Source: Brucella anthropi ATCC 49188 (GTDB taxonomy: Bacteria; Pseudomonadota; Alphaproteobacteria; Rhizobiales; Rhizobiaceae). From it: 64,000 nt of DNA. Positions 53,529 to 61,734 of this stretch are shown piece by piece (position 1 is the first letter of the stretch; the number at the start of each line of letters is the position of its first letter). Under the pieces are notes generated by a model. That model saw only the letters and a program-made list of their open reading frames with translations, was not told where the DNA came from and made no database searches. The DNA is taken from contig NC_009670.1 in the NCBI RefSeq assembly GCF_000017405.1, positions 37,492 through 101,491 on the forward strand, read 5' to 3'. Position numbers and translations under genes: made by a program.

Positions 53529-54620
53529 TCATGCGGCGGCGCGTTTTCCTTCATGGTACACGTATCGGAGCATGTTGTAGGCGATGTTGGCCATGCCGAT
53601 CTTCGCCTTGGCCCTGTTGATACCGATCGTCCTGATGAATAGCTTCATCTTGTCCTTCTGCCTGGCAAAGACATGCTCGACGGCGGACCTGATCTTGGAT
53701 CGTCGCCCATTGGCTTTCGACATCGCTTCCGGCATTGGCTTGCCCTTCGGCTTTCGCTGATGGATGTCCGACTTGAGGCCGTTCTTTTCCAGCCACTCCT
53801 CGTTGGTCTTCGACCGGTAGGCGCTGTCTGCCCAGACGGTCGAGGCCGTGTTGTCCTTGGCAACGACGTTGCGGAGTTGCGCGCCGTCATGGGCGGCCGC
53901 ACTCGTCACCGTCCATCCCCGGATAAAGCCATGCGCCCGGTCGATGCCCGCATGGTTCTTATAGCCAAACATTGGAATGGCAATGTCATGCTGCTTGGTC
54001 GCGGCAGATGTCGGTGTTTCCGTCGGTTGCTTGGCCTTGGAATACTTCACCGTCCAGCGCGCATCGCGATCCTTCTGCGCAAGCTTGGCGGGCTTGTCCT
54101 TCCAGGCTTCAGGGGTCTCGCCTGCCTTGATTGCTTCCTTTTCATCCTGGCTGTTGTGCTGCTTTGGTGCCTGGATGATCGTGGCATCGACGATCTGGCC
54201 GCCCTTGGCCAGATAGCCCGACTTCGAGAGATGCTTGTTGAAGCGGGCAAACAGGTTGTCGATGGCACCGGCACGCACGAGGCTTTCGCGGAACAGCCAG
54301 ATCGTTTTGGCATCCGGCACCTTCTGCGACAGGGAGAGACCCAGAAACCGCATGAACGACAGCCGATCCTGGATCACGAATTCGGCCTGGTCATCGGAAA
54401 GATTATACAGCGCCTGCAGCAGCAGAACCTTGAACATCATGACGGCTGGAAACGGCGGGCGGCCACCCTTCGACCCATCCGATCGCTTCAGTGCCTTGGC
54501 CAGCGGCTTCTCGAACACAAGCCAGGGAATGATCGCGTTCAGCTTCTCCAGAGGGTCGCCGACGGCACTCAGCCGCTCGTAACGTTCGTCCAAATCCCAG
54601 AACCCAGGCTGCCCGCGCAT
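53529..54620 (-). CDS. IS5-family transposase
   Basis: A DDE transposase of about 364 aa; the ATG at 54620 follows AGGAGCGGATG. Features are the family N-terminus RGQPGFWDLDERYERLSAVG, GGRPPFPAVMMFKVLLLQAL with YNLSDDQAEF, catalytic VDATIIQAPKQ, TVWADSAYRS and the C-terminal RSAVEHVFARQK. No frameshift. I could not define the terminal repeats of the element with certainty. Confidence 0.9.
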   Translation of the reverse strand: MRGQPGFWDLDERYERLSAVGDPLEKLNAIIPWLVFEKPLAKALKRSDGSKGGRPPFPAVMMFKVLLLQALYNLSDDQAEFVIQDRLSFMRFLGLSLSQKVPDAKTIWLFRESLVRAGAIDNLFARFNKHLSKSGYLAKGGQIVDATIIQAPKQHNSQDEKEAIKAGETPEAWKDKPAKLAQKDRDARWTVKYSKAKQPTETPTSAATKQHDIAIPMFGYKNHAGIDRAHGFIRGWTVTSAAAHDGAQLRNVVAKDNTASTVWADSAYRSKTNEEWLEKNGLKSDIHQRKPKGKPMPEAMSKANGRRSKIRSAVEHVFARQKDKMKLFIRTIGINRAKAKIGMANIAYNMLRYVYHEGKRAAA

Positions 54621-54712
54621 CATCCGCTCCTGCCAAATCACACAAGCCGGATTGAATCACGAAAACTGGTAAAGGGGGAGGTATTTCGAGGTGTCCATTC
54701 TTTTTGCCTGGG

Positions 54713-55291
54713 TCATTTCTGGCCTCCTTTCAACATCTGTCTTATCTCGTGGACCAGCGGGTTTTTCGATTTCCTGATGCGATATTTGATACGGGCCTTT
54801 GCGGCCTCGACCTGTGCGACGGTCAATTTCGTCGCTCGGGCGATCGCAATGTTGTTCTTCTCGGCAATGCCGGGCGGTTTAATGATGGCCACCATAACGT
54901 CCCTTGCTTCGGGGTCGTCGGCAAACACCTTCACGATGACTGCCGCCATAGCGGCCTGTAACTCTTTGTCGCGCTCATGACGCAACACAAGCTGTTCGGG
55001 GCTGGGGGCGCATGGCACTTCGTAGCCACGCGGCACACCGTTGATCTTGACGCGAGCGTTCGGCGGAATGGTGGTCGTCGCACCATTTGAAGCGAGAAGG
55101 TCTTCGTTGCCATGGTACTGCTCGACCTTCATTTCCCGCCTCTGTTCGTTACGCTTTTCGTTGCGTTCGGATCGTGCAAGGTCTCTTGACCCTGCTTTTT
55201 TCAGTGCCGCGTCGGCGATCTCAAAATTCCGTATCCGCTCTGTCTTCCTTCTGCCCCGTGGGGCAAGCATTTGACTAGGCTCAGGACCCAT
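54713..55291 (-). CDS. Hypothetical protein with a sigma-like helix-turn-helix end, possibly 5'-truncated
   Basis: A 192-residue frame. The first part is very basic (RRKTERIRNFEIADAALKKA); the C-terminus (FADDPEARDVMVAIIKPPGI, then AEKNNIAIARATKLTVAQVE and AAKARIKYRIRKS) resembles the region-4-like helix-turn-helix of small sigma-like proteins in rhizobia. The first codons (MGPEPSQ) overlap sequence next to an IS fragment, so the real N-terminus may have been replaced; a start at the eighth codon (MLAPRGRRK) is also possible. I cannot name it. Confidence 0.5.
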   Translation of the reverse strand: MGPEPSQMLAPRGRRKTERIRNFEIADAALKKAGSRDLARSERNEKRNEQRREMKVEQYHGNEDLLASNGATTTIPPNARVKINGVPRGYEVPCAPSPEQLVLRHERDKELQAAMAAVIVKVFADDPEARDVMVAIIKPPGIAEKNNIAIARATKLTVAQVEAAKARIKYRIRKSKNPLVHEIRQMLKGGQK

Positions 55292-55341
55292 TGATTTGAA
55301 TTGACGGCTGTGATTCAGATGGGCGTTTAGGAGCCTGACTG

Positions 55342-55470
55342 ATGAGTAATTTGTTTTGGCTGACGGACGAGCAAATGGCTCGTCTTCAGCCGTATTTCCC
55401 CAAGAGCCATGGTCGCCAGCGCGTTGATGATCGACGCGTTCTGAGCGGCATCATTTTCGTTACACTGTTG
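55342..55470 (+). pseudogene. IS5-family (IS427-like) transposase fragment
   Basis: The frame begins like an IS427-group transposase (MSNLFWLTDEQMARLQPYF, then HGRQRVDDRRVLSGIIF) and then loses similarity within about 45 codons; the open frame continues in unrelated sequence to 55635. It lies just upstream of the DUF4143 gene. The element is dead. Confidence 0.7.
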
Positions 55471-55670
55471 TGCTTTGATCGCGAACCATGCGATCTGATC
55501 TGGGCCATAGGATATTCGCGCGCCGGCTACCCCTGGAGGTGCCTCCATCGTTATCAAGTGATAACCTCCACGGCGTCCCACCTCACGATAGTACGCGCTC
55601 CCAATCAGCGGGCTATTGACTTCCAATTATCATAGTTGATAGTTCCATTCGTCCAAGACCCGGAACGACC

Positions 55671-56891
55671 ATGTACAAGCGTCTCATCGAGCATCGGGTG
55701 GAAGAAGCCCTTTCAGATACCCCGGTCGTCTTGATCGTGGGACCCCGCCGGGCGGGCAAGACCACCATCGCCAGAAAGATGGGGGAGATAGGGCGGACGT
55801 ACATCACGCTCGACGATCAGACAGCGCTCGAAGCCGCGCGTTCAGATCCCGCCGGTTTCATTCGCGGCCTGGATCTCGCGATCATCGATGAAATCCAGCG
55901 CGCACCTGAACTTTTGCTCGCGATCAAGAAAACAGTGGACGAGGACTATCGTCCCGGCCGCTTTCTCCTGACCGGCTCAGCCAATGTGCTCACTTTGCCG
56001 CGAGTCGCCGATAGCCTTGCGGGCCGGATGGAAACCATTCGGATGCTGCCGCTGGCTCGCGCTGAAATAAATGGCCAGATGCCGACGTTTCTGGAACGTC
56101 TGTTTGCGGGGAAACATCAGGGAAACGGAGAGGCGATCGTTGGCGACGATCTCATCCAGTTCGTGCTGTCTGGCGGGTTTCCCGAGGCCATCAGCCGTGA
56201 GAGCGAACGGCGACGGCAGGATTGGGCGCGGTCCTATCTGACGTCGGTTCTGACCCGCGACCTCAGAGACATCGCAGAGATCGAGAAACTGACCGAGTTG
56301 CCGAAATTCGTTCGCCTGCTGGCGGAGCATTCAGGGCAGTTGGTCAATTACTCACAGTTCGGCTCGAGCATCAATGTCAGCCACAAGACGGGGCAGCGCT
56401 ACGTGGCGCTGCTGGAGCAGGTCTTCCTCGTCTCGACATTGCAGCCTTGGTACACGAACGCACTGAAGCGGATCGCCAAGACGCCCAAGCTGCATTTTTT
56501 GGATTCCGGCCTTCTCGCTACGGCGCGCGGCTTGACCTTCGATCGGGTAAAGGCGGATCGCGGAACGTTTGGCGCGCTTCTGGAAAGCTTTGTGTTCGCC
56601 GAAGTCTTAAAGCTCATGGATGCTTCAGACCTGCGTGTGACACCCTATCATTTTCGGGATCAGCAGATGCACGAGGTGGATATCGTCCTGGAGCGCGATG
56701 ACGGCATGATCGTAGGGATCGAGGTCAAGGCATCCGCTACGGTAAGGTCGAGCGACTTTGCGGGACTGCGGACCCTGGCTGACGCATGCAAGGACCGCTT
56801 CGCCTATGGCGTCGTGCTCTACGATAGCAAGGATGTTGTGCCCTTTGGCGATAGATTATCTGCTGCGCCGTTGTCCGCCTTGTGGAGCTAA
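55671..56891 (+). CDS. AAA-family ATPase with DUF4143 domain
   Basis: A 406-residue protein. Walker A is GPRRAGKTTIARK near residue 24; Walker B-like DLAIIDEIQRAPEL follows; the sensor block FLLTGSANVL is next. The C-terminal DUF4143 domain has a restriction-enzyme-like DxEVK core at VDIVLERDDG with IVGIEVKASATV. Such proteins are common near mobile elements and may act on DNA, but their role is not known. It has no clear partner here. Confidence 0.9.
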   Translation: MYKRLIEHRVEEALSDTPVVLIVGPRRAGKTTIARKMGEIGRTYITLDDQTALEAARSDPAGFIRGLDLAIIDEIQRAPELLLAIKKTVDEDYRPGRFLLTGSANVLTLPRVADSLAGRMETIRMLPLARAEINGQMPTFLERLFAGKHQGNGEAIVGDDLIQFVLSGGFPEAISRESERRRQDWARSYLTSVLTRDLRDIAEIEKLTELPKFVRLLAEHSGQLVNYSQFGSSINVSHKTGQRYVALLEQVFLVSTLQPWYTNALKRIAKTPKLHFLDSGLLATARGLTFDRVKADRGTFGALLESFVFAEVLKLMDASDLRVTPYHFRDQQMHEVDIVLERDDGMIVGIEVKASATVRSSDFAGLRTLADACKDRFAYGVVLYDSKDVVPFGDRLSAAPLSALWS

Positions 56892-56955
56892 TAACCTGGA
56901 CCGACAGGGTCCAAATGGAGCATGATCGAGATCTCTGACCCAGCAGGGGCTTCTT

Positions 56956-57648
56956 TTATTCCTCATCAGCCTCCTCCTCGGGGGTAAGCTGCTCGTTCTG
57001 AGCGGCCTGTCGGCTCAACAAACCTGCATCCTCGAGCGCCTCGATGTTCGGCAGGTCGCGCAACGTTTCCATGCCAAAGGCCGAGAGGAAGTGCGGCGTT
57101 GTCACATAGGTATACGGCGCACCCGGCGTCGGACTGCGTGGCCCGGAGCCGATGAAGCCAGCGCCGCGCAAATTGCCGATTGTGTCGCGGCTGACCTCCT
57201 TGCCAAAGATTTTCGACAGTTCGCCACGGGTGACCGGCTGAAAATATCCCACCGCCATCAACACCATCGCCTCGAACTCGGAGAGCGCCGCCGTCCCTCC
57301 CCTTGTCGGCGCCGAGGAAGCGCAGATCGTCTCGGCGAACCGCGGCCGGGTCCGATGTTGCCAGCCGCCGGCAACCGACACCAGTTCGTAGGGCCGGGAA
57401 CTGAGTTCCTGCCGAAGGTCTTCGATCAGCAGGTCGATGCTGCAGTCTTTTCCCACCACCCGCGCCAGCGTCTCGCGGCTGACCGGCTCGGCCGAGGCAA
57501 AAATCACCGCCTCGACCCGCAGCATCCATTCCTGCCAACGCAGTTCTTGCGGCAGATCTTCCAGCTCCCGATCAAACAAGCGTGCGCTTGCGACGCTCGT
57601 CCTGTCCTTGCGGGATTGTTTGGCTGCAGAGGATCCGGCCATCGTCAC
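56956..57648 (-). CDS. ScpB-like chromosome-segregation protein, plasmid-type
   Basis: A 230-residue protein of the SMC-ScpB family with two winged helices: EWMLRVEAVIFASAEPVSRE in the N-terminal half and FEAMVLMAVGYFQPVTRGEL, then DTIGNLRGAGFIGSGPRSP in the second. ScpB works with ScpA and SMC in chromosome compaction; neither partner is encoded near it. The GTG at 57648 overlaps the DUF1403 stop by 4 bases, so they are one unit. This pairing recurs on rhizobial plasmids. Confidence 0.88.
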   Translation of the reverse strand: MTMAGSSAAKQSRKDRTSVASARLFDRELEDLPQELRWQEWMLRVEAVIFASAEPVSRETLARVVGKDCSIDLLIEDLRQELSSRPYELVSVAGGWQHRTRPRFAETICASSAPTRGGTAALSEFEAMVLMAVGYFQPVTRGELSKIFGKEVSRDTIGNLRGAGFIGSGPRSPTPGAPYTYVTTPHFLSAFGMETLRDLPNIEALEDAGLLSRQAAQNEQLTPEEEADEE

Positions 57649-58610
57649 AACCCAAAAATCCGGAAGGAGGAACGGCCGGAAAGTTCTCGTACCGCCTCGA
57701 AACTTTCGAGCCGTTCGAACAGCCGGTTGGCCGCCCAGCGTGATAGTTTTGAGCCGGGCGCGGAGGCCGGAACGGCGTCTTCGGTCAGCAATCGGCGGAT
57801 CACCGGCGCGGCACCTTTTGTCCGCACCTTCGGCGCCACCGCCAATAGCCGTTCGGCCCGTCGATCGATTTCGACGGCGGAGCGCAGCGCTGCCTCAACA
57901 CCGTCGACCAGCGCCAGGCAGATTGCTTTTGGGTAAGCCGGTTCGCCCGGCCGGACGCGACCACGGCCGCCGATGGTGCGGAAGGCGGGTCCATACCGCT
58001 CGGGCAGCAGCAATGGCACTGGCTTCGGCCAGTTCAGCTTTTGCGCCAACACCGTCTCGGCCAACCCAAGCGCCATTACCTCAGCGTCCGGGCGAGTGGC
58101 CGTCATCGCCGATATCAACTCGGCGACCACGAGGGGTACCAAGCGCCCAGACTGAATCGTGGTATCGACCATGTCGGGGATTGAGGCAAGGCCATCGTCC
58201 CATTTCATTCCCAGCAGTGTGGCCAGTTCCCTGACGAAGGGGGTGGTGATTGTTCCGGTTCGGCGCACGAGCATTCGGGTGGCCAAAAACAGCTTGCCGG
58301 CGGGCCCGGGATCGTCGCCGGAGCCGGTCAGCAGGACGGCGTCCCGGATGGCAGTTTCTTCCCCGCTCCGACCGAACATCCGAGCAGCCACGGTGGCCGA
58401 TTTCAGGGCGAAACGATCACGCCAGCAGCCGAGCCATGGCGGGTCGGCGCGGATCAGATCATCAAGTGATTTCAGAGCGATACCGGCGGCAAAGGCGGCG
58501 TCGACATCGCTCGGGGCGCGGCCGCGTGACAGCGCCCAGCCCGGCAGGCGGGATGACCAGGCCGGTGAGGGCGAGTGCTGGGTCGCGATCGAATCCATGC
58601 CCAGAAGCAT
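57645..58610 (-). CDS. DUF1403 family protein
   Basis: A 321-residue protein of the DUF1403 family, known from rhizobial plasmids and of unknown function. It is helical, with LPGWALSRGRAPSDVDAAF near the N-terminus and DDLIRADPPWLGCWRDR after it. It overlaps the ScpB-like gene. Start may be the ATG at 58598 instead. The constant pairing with ScpB suggests a plasmid maintenance or segregation job. Confidence 0.85.
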   Translation of the reverse strand: MLLGMDSIATQHSPSPAWSSRLPGWALSRGRAPSDVDAAFAAGIALKSLDDLIRADPPWLGCWRDRFALKSATVAARMFGRSGEETAIRDAVLLTGSGDDPGPAGKLFLATRMLVRRTGTITTPFVRELATLLGMKWDDGLASIPDMVDTTIQSGRLVPLVVAELISAMTATRPDAEVMALGLAETVLAQKLNWPKPVPLLLPERYGPAFRTIGGRGRVRPGEPAYPKAICLALVDGVEAALRSAVEIDRRAERLLAVAPKVRTKGAAPVIRRLLTEDAVPASAPGSKLSRWAANRLFERLESFEAVRELSGRSSFRIFGL

Positions 58611-58754
58611 AGTTCATGTGCGCAGTTTATGCCAGCTATATCCCGATAAACCGCACAGCGTGTATGTCATTTAAAACGTCCGATAATCTTGCATTATCGG
58701 ACATTGTTGACGCGCGTCTTAAGTTTTGGTAGATAATGACGAAAAGGTAGATTT

Positions 58755-59022
58755 TTGGAGGTTGTGGTGTCGCTGAACATCAAAAATCCAGCCACTGTAG
58801 CGCTCGTCGACGAGCTCGCTCGGCGCCAGGGTATCAGCAAAACGGCGGCAATCCACCAGGCCCTGACCGAGCGCCTTCACCGACTCGGGCATGCCGACGT
58901 CCCGAAGGACCGCATGCTTGATGAACTTCGCGCTATCAGAAAGAGGAGCACAGCTTCCAGAGTTGGAAAAGCGCAGCGACGAGGACATCGTCGGGTTCGA
59001 TGAGCACGGAATCCCGAACTGA
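58755..59022 (+). pseudogene. vapB: VapB-type antitoxin with a one-base frameshift
   Basis: The N-terminal half (VVSLNIKNPATVALVDELAR, then GISKTAAIHQALTERLHRL) is a normal VapB ribbon/helix DNA-binding part. The unshifted frame ends with RRGHRRVR at 59003. In the frame displaced by one base the expected toxin-binding end appears, LPELEKRSDEDIVGFDEHGI ending in PN, with a TGA that overlaps the vapC ATG. One extra base in the AAA run at about 58940-58942 would explain it. As it stands the antitoxin lacks its toxin-neutralising tail. Confidence 0.75.
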
Positions 59023-59408
59023 TGGTCATCGATACATCGGCGATCGTCACGATCCTGCGCAACGAGCCACAGGCGGAACGACTTGAGAGAGCCATCGTCG
59101 CCGACCCGATCCGATTGGTACCGGCGACATGCGTGTTCGAAGCTCGCATGGTGATGGTCAGCCGTCGTGGCGAGCATGCATTGGCCGAAATCGACTTGTG
59201 GCTTTCCAAGATCGCGGCGGAAATCATTCCGGTCGATGCCGAGTTGGTCGATCTCGCCACCCAAGCGTGGCTCACCTATGGCATGGGCAGACATCGCGCC
59301 GGACTGAATTTTGCGGACTGCTTTTCCTACGCGCTGGCAAAGCGGGCCGACGACGCCCTTCTCTTCATCGGGGAAGATTTTAAGCAGACGGATATCGAAG
59401 CGGCATGA
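59022..59408 (+). CDS. vapC: VapC-type PIN-domain toxin ribonuclease
   Basis: A 128-residue PIN-domain nuclease. Catalytic Asp4 is in MVIDTSAIVTIL, Glu in CVFEARMVM, and the later acidic pair is in LNFADCFSYALAK and DDALLFIGEDF. The frame is intact. VapC normally cleaves tRNA or rRNA and needs VapB to be silent; here the antitoxin gene is frameshifted. Its stop overlaps the recombinase start by 4 bases. Confidence 0.9.
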   Translation: MVIDTSAIVTILRNEPQAERLERAIVADPIRLVPATCVFEARMVMVSRRGEHALAEIDLWLSKIAAEIIPVDAELVDLATQAWLTYGMGRHRAGLNFADCFSYALAKRADDALLFIGEDFKQTDIEAA

Positions 59409-60475
59409 ATAGTGAGGGAAAGATCATTGCTGATGAGGATCTGGCGGAGGTAGCCCCGTCCCCTGCCCCGCAGCCGGGGTTCGGCTTGCCGGGCCACCTT
59501 CAGGATCTCACCGATCGGGCGCGCGGCTACGTCGAGGCGGCCAGTTCCGTCAACACCCGCAAAGCTTACGCATCAGACTGGAAACATTTCTCTGCCTGGT
59601 GCCGACGCTCCAATCTTTCCCCCCTCCCCCCGCATCCTCAAACCGTTGGTCTCTACATCACCGCCTGCGCCTCGGGATCCGTGGAGCGTGGAGCCAAGCC
59701 AAATTCCGTTTCTACGATTGAACGACGCCTCTCATCGATATCCTGGAATTACGCGCAACGCGGCCTGAGCCTCGATCGTAAGGACCGGCATATTGCAACT
59801 GTCATGGCCGGCATTCGCAACAGCCATGCCCGCCCGCCGGTCCAGAAGGAAGCGGTCATGGCAACCGACATCATCGCCATGCTGGAAACGATCGATCGCG
59901 GCACGTTGCGTGGCATGCGCGACCGGGCGATGCTGCTGATCGGCTATGCCGGCGGACTTCGACGGTCCGAGATCGTTTGCCTCGATCTCAAGGCAGATCA
60001 GACCGAAGACGGTCGCGGTTGGATCGAGATCCTCGACAAAGGCATGCTGGTGACGCTTCGGGGCAAGACGGGTTGGCGTGAAGTGGAGATCGGTAGAGGC
60101 TCGTCCGACAACACCTGCCCCGTCCTCGCGCTCCAAACTTGGATCAAATACGCCAAGCTCGCCCATGGCCCCCTCTTCCGGCGGGTTACCGGACAAGGAA
60201 AGGCCGTTGGATCGGATCGCTTGAACGACAAAGAAATCGCCCGCCTAGTCAAGCGCACAGCGATGGCCGCGGGTATTCGAGGCGACCTGGCCGAGATCGA
60301 GCGTTGGTTGAAGTTCTCAGGGCACTCATTGCGGGCCGGCCTCGCCTCTTCTGCCGAAGTCGATGAGCGTTATGTCCAAAAGCAACTGGGGCACGCCTCG
60401 GCCGAGATGACCAGGCGGTATCAGCGACGTCGAGACAGGTTCAGGGTCAATCTAACTAAGGCCGCCGGACTATGA
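59405..60475 (+). CDS. Tyrosine recombinase / integrase
   Basis: A 356-residue phage-integrase-family protein. The N-terminal SAM-like core-binding domain (SVNTRKAYASDWKHFSAWCR) is followed by the catalytic residues Arg186/187 (GGLRRSEIV), His307 and Arg310 (HSLRAGLAS), His330 (QLGHASAEM) and Tyr339 (TRRYQRR). The ATG overlaps the vapC stop as ATGA. Possible roles are resolution of plasmid multimers or movement of a local module; no attachment site was found. Confidence 0.93.
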   Translation: MNSEGKIIADEDLAEVAPSPAPQPGFGLPGHLQDLTDRARGYVEAASSVNTRKAYASDWKHFSAWCRRSNLSPLPPHPQTVGLYITACASGSVERGAKPNSVSTIERRLSSISWNYAQRGLSLDRKDRHIATVMAGIRNSHARPPVQKEAVMATDIIAMLETIDRGTLRGMRDRAMLLIGYAGGLRRSEIVCLDLKADQTEDGRGWIEILDKGMLVTLRGKTGWREVEIGRGSSDNTCPVLALQTWIKYAKLAHGPLFRRVTGQGKAVGSDRLNDKEIARLVKRTAMAAGIRGDLAEIERWLKFSGHSLRAGLASSAEVDERYVQKQLGHASAEMTRRYQRRRDRFRVNLTKAAGL

Positions 60476-60533
60476 CGTACGCAACGCATAGGGTTCGGCC
60501 TACCCGACCTTGTGAACACTTCGGATCGTAGGA

Positions 60534-61298
60534 ATGCTGATCAGCCAGGGCGCCGCCCGTAACGAGCGCATCAACCTCAACCTCGCCTGCTCATTGGCGA
60601 TGATAGCCGGCGCGTTGAATGCCGCAGCCTTCTATGCCGTTGGGTTCTTTTCCGCCAACATGACCGGCAACGTTTCATCTCTGTCCGACCATCTTGCGAC
60701 CGCGCATTGGGGACAGGCAGTTTTTTTCTTCACCGTGATCATAATCTTCATCCTCGGTGCCGCGATTTCGTCCCTCCTTATCAACTCAGGACGGCGCCGC
60801 GGCATCGCGGCCATCTATGCCTATAGCATCCTCTTGGAAGCCATCCTGCTCGCTGTGCTCGGGATAGCGGACATCTGGTTCCTTGCAATGTGGCGCCCTC
60901 CCCTTTTAACACTTGGGCTGGCCTTTTTAATGGGATTGCAGAACGCCACCGTCACCCGAATTTCCGATGCTCGCGTGCGGACCACCCATGTCTCCGGGAT
61001 GGCGACCGACGTAGGCATTGAACTTGGTATTGCGCTGGACATTCTTCGGGGACGAGAGCCAGACACGTACGCTGTTGAAAACCGTACACGGCTCACGTTA
61101 CACATTTGGACGATAGGAGCTTTCCTTGTTGGAGGCATATTAGGCGTATTCGCTTATCAGCATGTAGGCGGGTACTTGTTGCTGATCTGTGCGGTATCTT
61201 TGTTCGTAATTTCACTCAAAGGGATCAGACTGAAGCGCAAGCCGTATGCCACCAGCGGCACAAGGCGAATTCGCTTGCCCCGCCGAAACTCCCGCTGA
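60534..61298 (+). CDS. DUF1275 (YoaK) family membrane protein
   Basis: A 254-residue protein with six hydrophobic segments and the family block AFYAVGFFSANMTGNVSSLS and FLMGLQNATVTRISDARVRT, then THVSGMATDVGIELG. Function of the family is unknown. It lies 58 bases after the recombinase on the same strand. Confidence 0.85.
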   Translation: MLISQGAARNERINLNLACSLAMIAGALNAAAFYAVGFFSANMTGNVSSLSDHLATAHWGQAVFFFTVIIIFILGAAISSLLINSGRRRGIAAIYAYSILLEAILLAVLGIADIWFLAMWRPPLLTLGLAFLMGLQNATVTRISDARVRTTHVSGMATDVGIELGIALDILRGREPDTYAVENRTRLTLHIWTIGAFLVGGILGVFAYQHVGGYLLLICAVSLFVISLKGIRLKRKPYATSGTRRIRLPRRNSR

Positions 61299-61734
61299 TA
61301 GCTGCGTGAGTTGGATAGTGACACCATCAGTATCTTTGTAAGAGACGACTTGCGTCGGACTGCGGAATCTCCGCCTGCTTGCAGTTGAAGAACCGGCACA
61401 ACAACCGGTATCGGCCGCTATTTGCGCCGACTCACTTCAGCCAAATGGGCAGTGATTCATTAATACGTGCAGCAACTCGGACGAAAATGATGATCGAACC
61501 GTGTTTATCGACTCTTTTTTTGGGAACCGTTATTATTGAATGAAAAAGGCCAACATCTGCCGGTTTCTGGGAGTTTGAGGCGAAATTCCGGCTTCATTCG
61601 CGACATGAATGGCCCAGCGTTAATATCTCATTAACTATAAAGCGCTTGCGGAAACCGGAAATCGCGTCTTATCTGTTTGCGGAGTTTAGCCGTGCGCTGG
61701 CAAAACTCCGTATCTTGGGTAAGAAAGTGCGGCA
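61299..61734 (+). promoter_or_regulatory. repAB upstream region with two inverted repeats
   Basis: This 436-base gap has no gene that I can support. At 61619-61635, GTTAATATCTCATTAAC is a perfect palindrome with a 5-base centre. At 61680-61710, CGGAGTTTAGCC and GGCAAAACTCCG form arms with 11 of 12 pairs and a 7-base loop, ending 24 bases before the repA ATG; this could be an operator or a leader hairpin controlling repA. The rep promoter probably lies near these repeats. The canonical repABC parS pattern GTTNNNNGCNNNNAAC was not found here. Confidence 0.5.
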
